A stretch of DNA of 64,000 nucleotides from an uncultured bacterium (GCA_905215965.1 CAJMSD010000001.1:418788-482787); one strand, 5' to 3'. Counted from the first letter of the stretch, positions 45,213-54,661 are shown. Notes: generated from the sequence alone by a model not told the origin. Numbers and translations are program-made.

Positions 45213-45449
45213 ATGAAAAAAAATAATAAGCCGAGTATATATATATTAGCAAATTTAATCATTTTTGTGATTATTTATGCGTTGCTTATATTTTCTATAA
45301 TTAAATTTATTTCATCTCCAACTTTGCGCATATTACTATCGATTATCGCAATTCTAACATCTGCTTTTATTGAGGAGAGGGTTCTATCACGTTGGATTAA
45401 TTCTATTGTTAAGATAATTGTTAAACGGATAAAAACAGCAAGGAAGTAA
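45213..45449 (+). CDS. Candidate immunity protein for the giant toxin
   Basis: 78 residues with two membrane segments (about 10-32 and 36-52) and a basic tail. AGAGGT lies 7 bases before the ATG, 10 bases after the toxin stop. Position is the main evidence. A membrane location would suit interception of an incoming toxin, but immunity to an ART is more often by direct binding, so other roles are open. Confidence 0.6.
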   Translation: MKKNNKPSIYILANLIIFVIIYALLIFSIIKFISSPTLRILLSIIAILTSAFIEERVLSRWINSIVKIIVKRIKTARK

Positions 45450-45467
45450 ATATATAAAAGATTTATG

Positions 45468-45508
45468 AGCCGAGGACAAGAAGTTTTCAAGACCTCGGCT
45501 CCATTTTC
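45468..45508 (+). terminator. Hairpin after the giant toxin operon
   Basis: AGCCGAGG/CCTCGGCT stem (45468-45500) with a T-rich tail; marks the end of the expressed toxin/immunity unit. Confidence 0.65.
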
Positions 45509-46432
45509 TAAAAAGTTCTTGAAAAACAGGGCGGACTTGTGGCACAATATGAGTATACCCTTGGAGCAGCCGGAGAACGCACAAAAGTCAAGGAGCTTGA
45601 CCGCACTGTAGAGTATACATACGATGCGCTTTACAGACTGACAGGCGAAAAGATAACCGCTGCAGACGGAACTGTTACAGAGTACACTTACGCTTATGAC
45701 AACGTAAGCAACCGCATCTTGAAAACCGAAAATGGTACTAAGACAACCTACACCTACAATGCTCTCAATCAGCTTGTCAAGGAAAATGATACCGTTTACA
45801 AGTACGATGATGCAGGAAATCTTATTTCTACGGCATCATCGGGCAACTCTGCCACATATACTTACAATGCTGAGAATAAGCTGATTCGTGCGACTGTTCA
45901 GGAAGGCAATGAAGTTTCTGTTGAGGAATACGAGTATGACTATGCAGGAAACAGAACTGTAAAGAAGTCCGAGAACGATTATACTTACTATCTTAACGAC
46001 GTAAGCGGCAGTCTTACACAGGTTCTTGCAGAGCTTGATTCTAATGAAAATGAAAAGTGCTGGTACACAAGAGGCATTGAAATCATTTCTCAGGAACGCA
46101 GCGGCAATATTTCATACTACCTGACTGACGGTCACGGCTCGGTAAGACAGCTTGCTGATTCTACAGGTACAGTAACAGATACCTATGTATATGATGCGTG
46201 GGGCAATCTGATTTCTTCAACAGGGACAACTGAAAACAGTTATCTCTACTGTGGTGAGCAGTTTGATTCGGCTACTGGATTGTATTATCTCCGTGCAAGA
46301 TATATGAACCCGACTACGGGTACGTTTATCTCTATAGACACGTATCAGGGATCGATATTTGAGCCTGTTACTTTGCATAAGTATCTGTATGCGAATGCTA
46401 ATCCTGTGATGTATTCTGATCCCAGTGGGTAT
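45509..46432 (+). repeat. RHS core duplicate of the giant gene (cassette 1)
   Basis: Corresponds to 43450-44368 of the giant gene with only scattered differences; similarity starts at the codons for KQGGLVAQYEY and ends at DPSGY. Gives a long homology arm for recombination with the expressed gene. Confidence 0.92.
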
Positions 46433-47122
46433 ATGTCGGAAGAAAATTCGCTGGACTTCTATCAACAGGCATGGCTGACTATTCCGGAAGCAACACAGTA
46501 CATTGCTGAGCTTGTTTGTAGCTCGAGCAATCCTGTGTCTCATGATGAAAAATCAGTTAAAATAGGTCATGAGATTATAAAACAGCTGAGAAATACCGGA
46601 TTAGAGTATGCTATTACATCGCTGCTTGAACCTTATGTTGGTCCGGATGTTGCAAGATTGATTGCGAATGGCATTGTTACTGCGCTTGATATTGCTAAAA
46701 GTTCAAGAAATAAGAATATTAGTAATAATAACGGAATAGTTAATGGATCTAATAATGATACAGATGTAGTATATCGTGGCTTACGCAGTGATGAAAATCC
46801 AATGGATGGACTCTCTGCAAAAAATCCGAATCGTGGAATGTCGGTAGAAGGACATGTTTCAAGTGGTAGTAGAAATAAAGGCTCACAATATATTTCAACA
46901 ACAAAAGATGTCGATATTGCTAGGCGTTATGCTGGCGAGGGTGGCGTTGTAGTATCAATTAGATTAGATGCATTAGGTGGAGATGTAAAAATATACGATT
47001 TGACAAACAAAGATGTACTTGATAAACACATTAAATTTCCAATGACAAGAAATTTTGCCACTAAGTCTAAGGAAGTTTTAATAGAAGGATATATTCCACC
47101 AGATGCTATTACGATTATATGA
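45539..47122 (+). CDS. Headless RHS tip with ADP-ribosyltransferase-like toxin (cassette 1)
   Basis: 527 codons from a GTG without a visible RBS; no signal peptide. Residues 1-298 copy the RHS core of the giant gene; the rest is unique. The tip has VVYRGLRSDE, GSQYISTTKDVDIARRYAG and SKEVLIEGYIPP, the R-S-E pattern of an ADP-ribosyltransferase. As it stands the protein would not be secreted. Most likely a silent tip that can replace the current one by recombination in the core. Confidence 0.8.
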   Translation: MAQYEYTLGAAGERTKVKELDRTVEYTYDALYRLTGEKITAADGTVTEYTYAYDNVSNRILKTENGTKTTYTYNALNQLVKENDTVYKYDDAGNLISTASSGNSATYTYNAENKLIRATVQEGNEVSVEEYEYDYAGNRTVKKSENDYTYYLNDVSGSLTQVLAELDSNENEKCWYTRGIEIISQERSGNISYYLTDGHGSVRQLADSTGTVTDTYVYDAWGNLISSTGTTENSYLYCGEQFDSATGLYYLRARYMNPTTGTFISIDTYQGSIFEPVTLHKYLYANANPVMYSDPSGYMSEENSLDFYQQAWLTIPEATQYIAELVCSSSNPVSHDEKSVKIGHEIIKQLRNTGLEYAITSLLEPYVGPDVARLIANGIVTALDIAKSSRNKNISNNNGIVNGSNNDTDVVYRGLRSDENPMDGLSAKNPNRGMSVEGHVSSGSRNKGSQYISTTKDVDIARRYAGEGGVVVSIRLDALGGDVKIYDLTNKDVLDKHIKFPMTRNFATKSKEVLIEGYIPPDAITII

Positions 47123-47147
47123 TGATAATTAGAGGTAAATGATAATT

Positions 47148-47450
47148 ATGCTAGATGAACTTTGGAATTTAGTGATGTCATATGATGACGGGTTAATTGT
47201 ACAAATAAGATTGCAAAGTTTTTTTGATGAGGAAAAATTCAAAAAAATTGTTGAGATACTTAAACGGATAGTTTCCAAATTAAAAAATACAGAGTATGTT
47301 CCAAGAAAGCTATTATTGGTTGTGACCGAACTATTGCAACATACAGTTGGTGGAAATAATTACATGAATGAATCAGAATTGATTAAACTCGAAGATGCAG
47401 GATTAGAAATAATCGATATTATTTCAAGTTTATATCATGATAATGATTAG
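47148..47450 (+). CDS. Candidate immunity protein (cassette 1)
   Basis: 100 residues from ATG 47148; a start three codons earlier is too near the GAGGT. Helical, acidic, no membrane segment, no family recognised. Pairing with the tip just upstream is the evidence. Confidence 0.6.
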   Translation: MLDELWNLVMSYDDGLIVQIRLQSFFDEEKFKKIVEILKRIVSKLKNTEYVPRKLLLVVTELLQHTVGGNNYMNESELIKLEDAGLEIIDIISSLYHDND

Positions 47451-47566
47451 CTTGCACTACATTATTTCAAGCGGATTTTCAAATGCATCTATAATCTGAT
47501 TTTTTCTATAGGTACTACTAAAACAGCTATCTTTGCTGCGGTGAGTAGTTTGATTCGTCTACTGGA

Positions 47567-48280
47567 TTGTATTATCTCCGTGCGAGATATATGAACCCAA
47601 CTACTGGTACGTTTATCTCAATGGATACCTATCAAGGTTCAATATTTGAGCCTGCTACTTTGCATAAGTATCTGTATGCTAATGCTAATCCTGTGATGTA
47701 TTCTGATCCAAGTGGGTACATGTATATAGCAAAGGTTCAATATGATATGAGCTGTGTAACAATAGCTCGAAAACTAATTGCTACGTTGTTAGCCAGTGTT
47801 GCTGTTTATGAAAGTAAGGTACTTTCAAATTTGATCGTTGATGTTTGCAATTCCATATCTAAAGAATTGAACTGGGGAATTGTTAATATTAATTTTGCAA
47901 CTGAGGCAATTATAAGAATATTGGCAAATGAATTTGAAGACGCAATAGAAGATCTAAAAAGGGAAATACCAGATTGTACAATTATTTATAGAAAAGGCTC
48001 TGGATCGTATAAAAATTTAACACCAAGACCAGATAAAGATACAGAAGGATTATCATATCAATTAGTTCCACCATTGGATTTCCCATTTACATTTACGGCT
48101 AAAGAACTTGTTGATTCTACTGGTATATTACAAGCAACTAAAGATGGTTCAAATCATGTAAGTGTTTACCCAAGAAATATGATAACAATGCAACAATGGA
48201 TGAATTCACGTGATACAGCCGATGTAAATCCTCATAAATACAGCGTTTTATTAAGATCTATCAGTGTTAGAGTGGGGTAG
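47567..48280 (+). CDS. Headless RHS tip with unknown toxin domain (cassette 2)
   Basis: 237 codons from a TTG; upstream 47505-47566 is degenerate RHS core in shifted frames. Residues 2-50 are the end of the RHS core (YYLRARYMNPTTG). The tip ends in IIYRKGSGSYKNLTPRPDKD and ATKDGSNHVSVYP with NPHKYSVLLRSI; this might be a transferase-like or nuclease domain but I do not recognise the family. Followed at once by a DUF5071-like gene. Confidence 0.65.
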   Translation: MYYLRARYMNPTTGTFISMDTYQGSIFEPATLHKYLYANANPVMYSDPSGYMYIAKVQYDMSCVTIARKLIATLLASVAVYESKVLSNLIVDVCNSISKELNWGIVNINFATEAIIRILANEFEDAIEDLKREIPDCTIIYRKGSGSYKNLTPRPDKDTEGLSYQLVPPLDFPFTFTAKELVDSTGILQATKDGSNHVSVYPRNMITMQQWMNSRDTADVNPHKYSVLLRSISVRVG

Positions 48281-48281
48281 A

Positions 48282-48728
48282 ATGTTTTATTTTATAATGT
48301 GTATGTTTTTAAGTGCTTATTCGCCAAAACTATTACAAAAAAGTGCTGTTATTTTTCTGAGTCATATTCCAGTAAAATATCTCAAAGCATTTATTCAGCC
48401 CAAAAATCATAAGATAAGTTGGAAGAATTGTGCTCAAATTTTTATTAAAATAGGGTATCCTAAAAATTCATTATATATTAATGATTTATTAATGTGGTTG
48501 AAAGATATGAATTGGCCTGGAGCAGAAGAAATTTTCGATTATTTAGCGCAAATGCCAAAAAAGGATATGATGAAATATTTTGAGAATGCTTTAAAAAATG
48601 CTATATCAAGCAAGGATGAAGATTGGGTTTACTCATTATCATGCTTTTATAATAAAAACTTCAATGAAAATGATATGCTTGATAAGACTATTTTAAATGA
48701 GATGAAAAAAATAGTTAATAACTATTAG
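48282..48728 (+). CDS. DUF5071-like immunity protein (cassette 2)
   Basis: 148 residues from ATG 48282, one base after the upstream stop. The stretch WLKDMNWPGAEEIFDYL is the hallmark of DUF5071, a family known as immunity proteins in polymorphic toxin loci. Helical repeats. It ends right where RHS core of cassette 3 begins. Confidence 0.7.
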   Translation: MFYFIMCMFLSAYSPKLLQKSAVIFLSHIPVKYLKAFIQPKNHKISWKNCAQIFIKIGYPKNSLYINDLLMWLKDMNWPGAEEIFDYLAQMPKKDMMKYFENALKNAISSKDEDWVYSLSCFYNKNFNENDMLDKTILNEMKKIVNNY

Positions 48729-49864
48729 TAGTTACTGAGTTTGATGCTAATGGAAATGAGAAGTGTTACTACACAAGAGGAATTGAAATAATTTTTCAGG
48801 AGTGCAGCGGCAATATTTCATACTATCTGACAGACGGTCACGGCTCGGTAAGACAGCTTACTGATTCCACCGGTGCAGTAACAGATACCTATGTTTATGA
48901 TGCATGGGGCAATCTGATTTCCTCGATAGGCGATACCGAAAATAGTTATCTTTACTGTGGCGAACAGCTTGACAGCACAACCGGACTTTATTATCTTCGT
49001 GCGAGATATATGAATCCCTCAACGGGTACGTTTATCTCAATGGATACCTATCAGGGTTCACTGTTTGATCCTGTTTCACTGCACAAGTATTTGTATGCAA
49101 GTGCTAATCCTGTGATGAACGTTGATCCGAGTGGATATGATGATACCCTTTTAGATTTAAATATAAGTATGGGTATTAGTAGCAAACTTGATGAAGCTGC
49201 AAGTTTGATCTCTTCATTTGCTTGGAATTTTTATCGTGCATTCAAAGCTGGTTTTATAATAGGCACATCAGTAACGATACCAATTACGCTATTGTTTGGT
49301 GATTTAATTTATGAAATGATAGCTGACGGCGTAATTTCATCAGCTGATGCTAATGAAGCGGTACGTGAAGAAATTCATAAAAAGCATGAACGTGATGATG
49401 TTGGTTGGATTGTATATGGTGAATTGGATTCACTTGGAAGGGCTACAGGTGCTATTGCTAAAATAACTAAGATAATGCCTTCTGCTGGTTCGGATGTTCC
49501 TCAAAGCATTAAACCCTCTGGATTTATTAATGGAAAAAGTCCCAAAAAAGGAGGTGCTGGACATGCAAGAGGTCATTTGATTGCAAAACAGTTAGGCGGG
49601 GATGGAACTGATCCAAGAAATGTAGTTACGTTGTATCAAAATCCTGTCAATAACTCATCTATGAAAAAAGCTGAGAACCGAATAAGAATAAGAAGAGATT
49701 TGGGAGAAACGATATATTTATCTGTAATACCTTTGTATTTAAGTAATGAATCTATGCCTCACAGTATACGTATGATCGCATATGGTAACAAAGGATATAA
49801 ATTGAATATAAACATTTTGAATAATTTGAAAGGCTCGGTTACAAACTATGGATATCTTGAATAA
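48728..49864 (+). pseudogene. Headless RHS tip with DNA/RNA nuclease toxin (cassette 3)
   Basis: An open frame without start at its head; the first ATG is 49010. It begins in RHS core (TEFDANGNEKCYY) directly after the previous immunity stop, runs through the core to DPSGY (49137), then a unique tip. The end has GGAGHARGHLIAKQLGGDG and RNVVTLYQNPVN, the catalytic layout of the DNA/RNA non-specific endonuclease family (RGH with Asn further on). Silent as it stands. Confidence 0.78.
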
Positions 49865-50369
49865 TGATTTAATTGAATATTCAAAAATAAATAACAGATA
49901 TTCCTTTGTTCAAATTAATGGAGTTAATTTTCCAAAAGATGCGTCAACTTTTTTTAAAAAATATAACGAAGGAATAAATGATTATATATGGTTTATCTCT
50001 CCATACTCAGAGAATTGGAAAGAAATGGTTCAAGAACTGCGGGATCCATATGAGACGCTTAAAATTGCTTTTGAACAGGATATATTGTCATGTGGATATG
50101 TTCCTCAAAAATTTGAAGGTTATCCTTTTGAATTTTACCCACACCCAGATGGTTTGATCCCGTGGGCATACAGTGATAATGGAACGGTGTTCTATTGGAA
50201 GCCTGTTTTGGGGAAATGGAACATTGTTGTTTACGGAGATAGTTTCGAATATTATGAGTATGATTTCTTAACCACGGAGTTTTTATACAAACTCATAAAT
50301 AAGGAAATCAATGAAATGCAATGCTTTTTGCCAAAAGATATTTTTGATTATGGTATAATTTGCAAATAA
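49848..50369 (+). CDS. SUKH-like immunity protein (cassette 3)
   Basis: 173 residues, start overlapping the nuclease frame by 17 bases. Rich in aromatic residues; ASTFFKKYNEGINDYIWF and the length fit the SMI1/KNR4 (SUKH) superfamily, the commonest immunity class against nuclease tips. Followed by a terminator hairpin TCTGCGGACT/AGTCCGCAGA (50377-50402). Confidence 0.65.
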   Translation: MDILNNDLIEYSKINNRYSFVQINGVNFPKDASTFFKKYNEGINDYIWFISPYSENWKEMVQELRDPYETLKIAFEQDILSCGYVPQKFEGYPFEFYPHPDGLIPWAYSDNGTVFYWKPVLGKWNIVVYGDSFEYYEYDFLTTEFLYKLINKEINEMQCFLPKDIFDYGIICK

Positions 50370-50460
50370 AAAATTATCTGCGGACTCCAAAAAAGTCCGC
50401 AGAATATGTGAAATCAAGGCTCTTGAACCATATGTTAAGCTGTTTGTAATAGGCTTTGGA

Positions 50461-51237
50461 ATGTATGGACAAGGAAAAGCGATAGAAGAAGCGGCAGAAA
50501 ATAGTCAGTGGGACTTGGTAATTGTACGCTCGTTACAGCTGTTCATACAAGTAATGTCACTTCCGCAGACTTGTTTCACGGGAGAAACGCATGTTGCAGC
50601 TGAGGACGGACAGATTCGCATTGACGAGATTGAAGTCGGCGACAAGGTCTGGGCATATAATATCTTCACAGGTGAAACGGCGCTCAAAGAAGTAACAAAG
50701 GTTTATGTACATGAAGTAGATGAGATACTTCACTTGTATACTTCTTGCGGAGATATTGACACAACTACTAACCACCCATTCTATGTCATTGATAAAGGTT
50801 GGGTAGCTGCCGGTGATCTTAACAATGGCGATGAAGTTTATCTTCTTGACGGCTCAACGGCATATATAATCGGTTCTGATATTGAAAAACTTGATGAAAC
50901 AATTCTCGTTTATAACCTTGAGGTTGAGGATTTCAATACATACTTTGTCGGTGATGTGCCTGTTTTGGTGCATAATTATATTTCCAACAGGGAGGCTAAT
51001 CAACAAAAAAATAAAGTATTGAATAATGAGGATGTGACATTCAAAACAAAACAAGATGCTATTGATTTTCTAAATAAAAAATTTCCTAATTTTGCAGAAG
51101 AAATGGCTGGTCACAGAAGTGCCGAGGGTTGGCATTTTGATGCACATGAGATAGCTGGTCTTGAAGGAATAATTGAGCATATAAATCTTTATAGCAAAAA
51201 ACTTGGATTTAGAGTTCACTTGTTTTGGGGCGAATGA
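50461..51237 (+). CDS. Pretoxin HINT plus small unknown toxin (cassette 4)
   Basis: 258 residues from ATG 50461; the frame stays open to the left but without a start. Residues 1-37 are a linker (VRSLQLFIQVMSL). Then a HINT (intein-like) domain: nucleophile Cys in TCFTGETHV, NHPFYVI block, and YFVGDVPVLVHN end. HINT domains cut themselves free to release the tip. The tip of about 85 residues ends in GHRSAEGWHFDAHEIAGL and INLYSKKLGFRVHLFWGE, with several His, not recognised. It is probably an RNase or DNase. Confidence 0.75.
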   Translation: MYGQGKAIEEAAENSQWDLVIVRSLQLFIQVMSLPQTCFTGETHVAAEDGQIRIDEIEVGDKVWAYNIFTGETALKEVTKVYVHEVDEILHLYTSCGDIDTTTNHPFYVIDKGWVAAGDLNNGDEVYLLDGSTAYIIGSDIEKLDETILVYNLEVEDFNTYFVGDVPVLVHNYISNREANQQKNKVLNNEDVTFKTKQDAIDFLNKKFPNFAEEMAGHRSAEGWHFDAHEIAGLEGIIEHINLYSKKLGFRVHLFWGE

Positions 51238-51239
51238 AA

Positions 51240-51716
51240 ATGAAAAAAAGCATTCTATTCAATTTTTTAAAAAATAATGTATCAACTCAATTGATCAACA
51301 AAAACGAAAGTGAAAAAATTATTAGAAAAATAATAACCATTGCTAATGGTGAAAAACTTCATTATCTATGGAGCAATTATAAGTCTAATTCTTTTATTAT
51401 TCAAAAAAAAATAAGTTGCAATCCAAATTTATATATTAAAACGTTAAACAACATTATTGTATTTAATAATATGTATCTTATTATTGATAAGGTTTGTTTC
51501 TCGGATTATGACAACGATTTAGTAGTGAAACTGTCAAAAGCAGAAATTATTGAATTATTGTATGAATTCTACTGGGAATTAGATGAAATATATATATTTG
51601 ATATGGATTGTTCCGTTTTTATTTCATTAAATCATAACTTTGAATTATCATTGTATGGTAATAAAAGATTAGATTTATGTAAAAAAACTCTAGAAAAAAT
51701 AAAAACATCATCTTAA
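51240..51716 (+). CDS. Candidate immunity protein (cassette 4)
   Basis: 158 residues from ATG 51240 (GGGGCG about 8 bases upstream). AT-rich; ends in an alternating hydrophobic/acidic region YEFYWELDEIYIFDMD. No family recognised. Overlaps none of the toxin frame beyond a few bases; immunity by position. Confidence 0.6.
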   Translation: MKKSILFNFLKNNVSTQLINKNESEKIIRKIITIANGEKLHYLWSNYKSNSFIIQKKISCNPNLYIKTLNNIIVFNNMYLIIDKVCFSDYDNDLVVKLSKAEIIELLYEFYWELDEIYIFDMDCSVFISLNHNFELSLYGNKRLDLCKKTLEKIKTSS

Positions 51717-51723
51717 TAAATAA

Positions 51724-52290
51724 ATTATATCTGATGATACAACAACCAATCACCCATTTTATGTTATTGATAAAGGTTGGGTAGCCGCTGGTGATCTTAA
51801 CGATGGTGATGAGTTCTATCTCATTGACGGTACAACTGCTTTAATAACTGGCTCTGATATTGAAAAACTTGATGAAACAATTCTCGTTTATAACCTTGAG
51901 GTTGAGGATTTCAATACTTACTTTGTTGGCGATGGTGCTATTCTTGTTCATAATTATAATGGCTCGAATGAACCGCCGACTAATAAGCATAACGAACCAT
52001 ATCCATCTGTTCCTGATCCACGCACTGGAGAAAACATACCTTTTCCTAGTGGGGATATTTCAAAAGTACCTAAAGATCAAAGAGTAGATTGGGATGGAGG
52101 GACGCGACACGATTTTATTAAAGAATGGTATGATCGAGGATATGGTGATTTGCCTGAAGATTGGAGCAAATATGATATTCATCATATTCTTCCTCGTGAG
52201 TATGGCGGAACTAATGCCTTTGACAATCTAGTGCCTTTATTGCGCGAAACCACACATAAATTGTTCACCTCATGGTGGGCTGGCTACTGA
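51724..52290 (+). pseudogene. Headless HINT plus HNH nuclease tip (cassette 5)
   Basis: Open frame with no ATG or GTG: starts inside the HINT domain (NHPFYVIDKGWVAAGD), passes FVGDGAILVHN, then a unique tip with DIHHILPREYGGTNAFDNL and HKLF, an HNH nuclease with a His-His pair. Lacks the HINT Cys. Silent unless joined to an upstream copy. Confidence 0.75.
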
Positions 52291-52418
52291 GATTGTTAGA
52301 TTTTATCAATTAGTATCTTGTTTTGGCATTGAAAAAGAATTTTTGTAAATTAATTTATCATGCTGAGACGAGATTGCAAATTTATAAAGGTCAATACATT
52401 TTTATCAAAGGAGAAAAA

Positions 52419-52931
52419 ATGGAATCAATTTATTCTTTAAAAGGACGTCTGTCTGAAGAAAATACTCTTATTGTTCAGAATGAGAGAGGATTCATAATGG
52501 AAACGGAATTTGAATGGAATCAACCCGCATCGGAATTGGATATCATGTTATATGAAAAAAATTCAGGAATTATCTTACCGCAAAGCTATAAGAAATTTCT
52601 GAAACTATCAAATGGGGCTATTCTCTTTAAAGACAAGAAATATGGTCAATGGGGATGCAAAGTATATGGAGCATCTGAACTTACTGCGATTAACGAACAA
52701 ATCAGAACATGGCGACAGATTCCTGATTCGTGGCTTGTCTTTGCAACATGGATTGGGGATGGAGATATGCTAATGTTTGATATCAACAAGTATAAAGCTG
52801 GGGAGAAGGATTATATTATTGATGGCGATGAATGTGATTCTGAAAATGATTTTTGTTATATTAAAGGAGATTTTGAAAAATGGATAGACAGACTAATTGT
52901 GTCCCAGGGTTCAAAGTATTGGAGATGGTAA
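52419..52931 (+). CDS. SMI1/KNR4 (SUKH) immunity protein (cassette 5)
   Basis: 170 residues from ATG 52419 (AAAGGAG upstream; an earlier ATG at 52323 has no RBS). IILPQSYKKFLKLSNGAIL is the SUKH opening and VFATWIGDGDMLMFDI its middle motif. SUKH proteins neutralise nuclease tips, agreeing with the HNH tip upstream. This gene keeps a clear RBS, so it could still be made and protect the cell while the toxin is silent. Confidence 0.8.
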   Translation: MESIYSLKGRLSEENTLIVQNERGFIMETEFEWNQPASELDIMLYEKNSGIILPQSYKKFLKLSNGAILFKDKKYGQWGCKVYGASELTAINEQIRTWRQIPDSWLVFATWIGDGDMLMFDINKYKAGEKDYIIDGDECDSENDFCYIKGDFEKWIDRLIVSQGSKYWRW

Positions 52932-53099
52932 TCTAAGCCCTAAATCATATGATAGAAAAAGATCATTTATTAGCCTTGATTGCGTCCTTACTTAAAAATG
53001 TTTAAAAAGAGTGGTGACACATGGACATAAAACATATAAGAAACCATCATTGTTTTTAACATACAGAACTATCGGATTGATAGTTCAAAATACTATGTC

Positions 53100-53516
53100 A
53101 ATGTAGGTGCAATATTAATAAAGCGAATCGACGAAATTGAGGTTTGTGACAAGGTCTGGGCATATGATATCTTTACAGGTGAAACAGCTCTCAAGGAAGT
53201 TATAAAGGTTTATGTACATGAAGTAGATGAAATTCTGCACTTGCATACTTCTTGTGGTGACATTGACACAACTACTAACCACCCATTCTATGTTATTGAT
53301 AAAGGTTGGGTAGCCGCTGGTGATTTGATTATTGGTGATGAGGTTTATCTCATCGATGGTTCAACGGCTGTTGTGACGGGTTTTGAACTTGAAAAACTTG
53401 ATGAATCTATAAAGGTTTATAACCTTGAGGTTGCTGACTTCAACACATACTTTGTTGGCGATGAAGCTGTTCTGGTGCATAATTATAACAAGAAAGAAAT
53501 ATTACAGAAAAATTGA
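53100..53516 (+). pseudogene. Headless HINT fragment without toxin (cassette 6)
   Basis: Open frame covering most of the HINT domain (RIDEIEVCDKVWAYD to FVGDEAVLVHN), then only NYNKKEILQKN and stop. The nucleophile Cys part and any toxin are missing; the right end was probably lost when the next mobile region came in. Confidence 0.7.
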
Positions 53517-53553
53517 ATAATGACTTAGTACAAACCCTAAAATAAGTTTCCCA

Positions 53554-53650
53554 AGCAGGAGTTTGACAAGCTTTTAAAGCATTGTCGATTCCTGCTTTTT
53601 TTTATTTTAAAGAAGCTCCGTTTTAGCTTTAAAAGCAGAACGGAGCATTT
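53554..53650 (+). terminator. Two terminators at the end of the cassette array
   Basis: AAGCAGGA…TCCTGCTT with an inner GACAA/TTGTC stem then eight T (about 53553-53605), and GCTCCGTT/AACGGAGC then TTTTT (about 53616-53651). Confidence 0.75.
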
Positions 53651-53744
53651 TTATGCCCATTTTTAAGACATGGCAATGCTATATTGCCAAGTATCCATAG
53701 CCTTCGTTTTGATTCAGAACAAAAATCAAAACGGAGGTAAAAAT

Positions 53745-54167
53745 ATGAGCTATAATCATGGCTTGGAAGAAAAGAAATTCAAAGAGAAATGGCAGAAAAT
53801 TGCTGAGGAGTACAGAAAAGCAGGAATGACAGAGGAACAGATAGCGGCAGTTTATGAATTTGACCGAGAGGTCTTCAACTCTGACCGACGTTTTAAAGAA
53901 AGAACAGTTGGATTGTTTGATAACGAAAACAGCAAAACGCTAATGGTTTACGACGATTATTCGGCAAACAACCGTTACGGTTGGATTGATGAAATTGAGG
54001 ATATGGAAGTGTATTCACAAATCATGTCCTTGCCGGAAATCTGGCGAGAAGCTTTTACGATGTACATATTTGACGGGTACACTCAAAAGGATATTTCATC
54101 AAAATTACTGAAACCAAGGCGCACAATAACATCATGGATTGGTAAAATTGCTGAAATTTTATTTTAA
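53745..54167 (+). CDS. Sigma-70 region 4-like protein of a mobile element
   Basis: 140 residues from ATG 53745 (GGAGG 7 bases upstream). C-terminal LPEIWREAFTMYIFDGYTQ followed by KDISSKLLKPRRTITSWI is a sigma region 4 helix-turn-helix; the N-terminus has EEYRKAGMTEEQIAAVYEF. No sigma region 2 is present. Such short proteins are common on Firmicutes conjugative elements and probably regulate transfer or excision genes. Confidence 0.75.
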   Translation: MSYNHGLEEKKFKEKWQKIAEEYRKAGMTEEQIAAVYEFDREVFNSDRRFKERTVGLFDNENSKTLMVYDDYSANNRYGWIDEIEDMEVYSQIMSLPEIWREAFTMYIFDGYTQKDISSKLLKPRRTITSWIGKIAEILF

Positions 54168-54188
54168 GTTGCCAAAACAGTCGTTTTC

Positions 54189-54487
54189 GTGGGCTACAGG
54201 TTGAAAGGGAAAAAGAACGATTCAAATCCCTTTAGCATCTTGACAACAGAATATCAGCATCAGGAATACGTTAATCCTGCGGTCGGTATAAAATCTCGGC
54301 AGCCAAAGAAGCCATACGCCAAGACCTTGAAAGAGCGAGCGATAAATATGAAGCTTCAAAATCCGGAACAGCTTTCCGGAACGGCAATGAAACGCAGGAG
54401 GATAATGATACTTCCGTCCAGCCACAGACTCAAGCAATGGGGGCGGCTCTGAGAGAACCTCAGGGGGATGAGATGTCCATGAGATGA
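54189..54487 (+). pseudogene. Fragment of a conjugative-element gene
   Basis: The best frame here (from about 54275) is headless: SAAKEAIRQDLERASDKYEA to GAALREPQGDEMSMR, then TGA. A second frame with an ATG at 54189 is open but its second half looks like an antiphase reading. Likely the C-terminus of a lost transfer protein. Confidence 0.45.
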
Positions 54488-54594
54488 ATAAGCTGTTCAT
54501 CGTTCCCGATGTTCCGCCGCAGCGGATATCGAGGATAAATACTGCGGAAAACGTCCGAAACAAAATGAATCGGACGAAGGCAAAACGAATATAA
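54484..54594 (+). CDS. 36-residue basic peptide
   Basis: ATG overlaps the stop of the preceding fragment (ATGA). Reads MNKLFIVPDVPPQRISRI then a basic tail (NRTKAKRI). No family known; translational coupling suggests it is real. Confidence 0.4.
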   Translation: MNKLFIVPDVPPQRISRINTAENVRNKMNRTKAKRI

Positions 54595-54661
54595 GGCGGT
54601 TTGCATACCTTTTGCAGGCCGTCTGTTACATATAAAATTTCAAAGGTCAGGAGGCTGATAT

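Noticed and set aside
54189..54452. 87-codon frame as a real gene
   Set aside because: A headless alternative frame looks more coding-like and ends right at the start of the next small gene.
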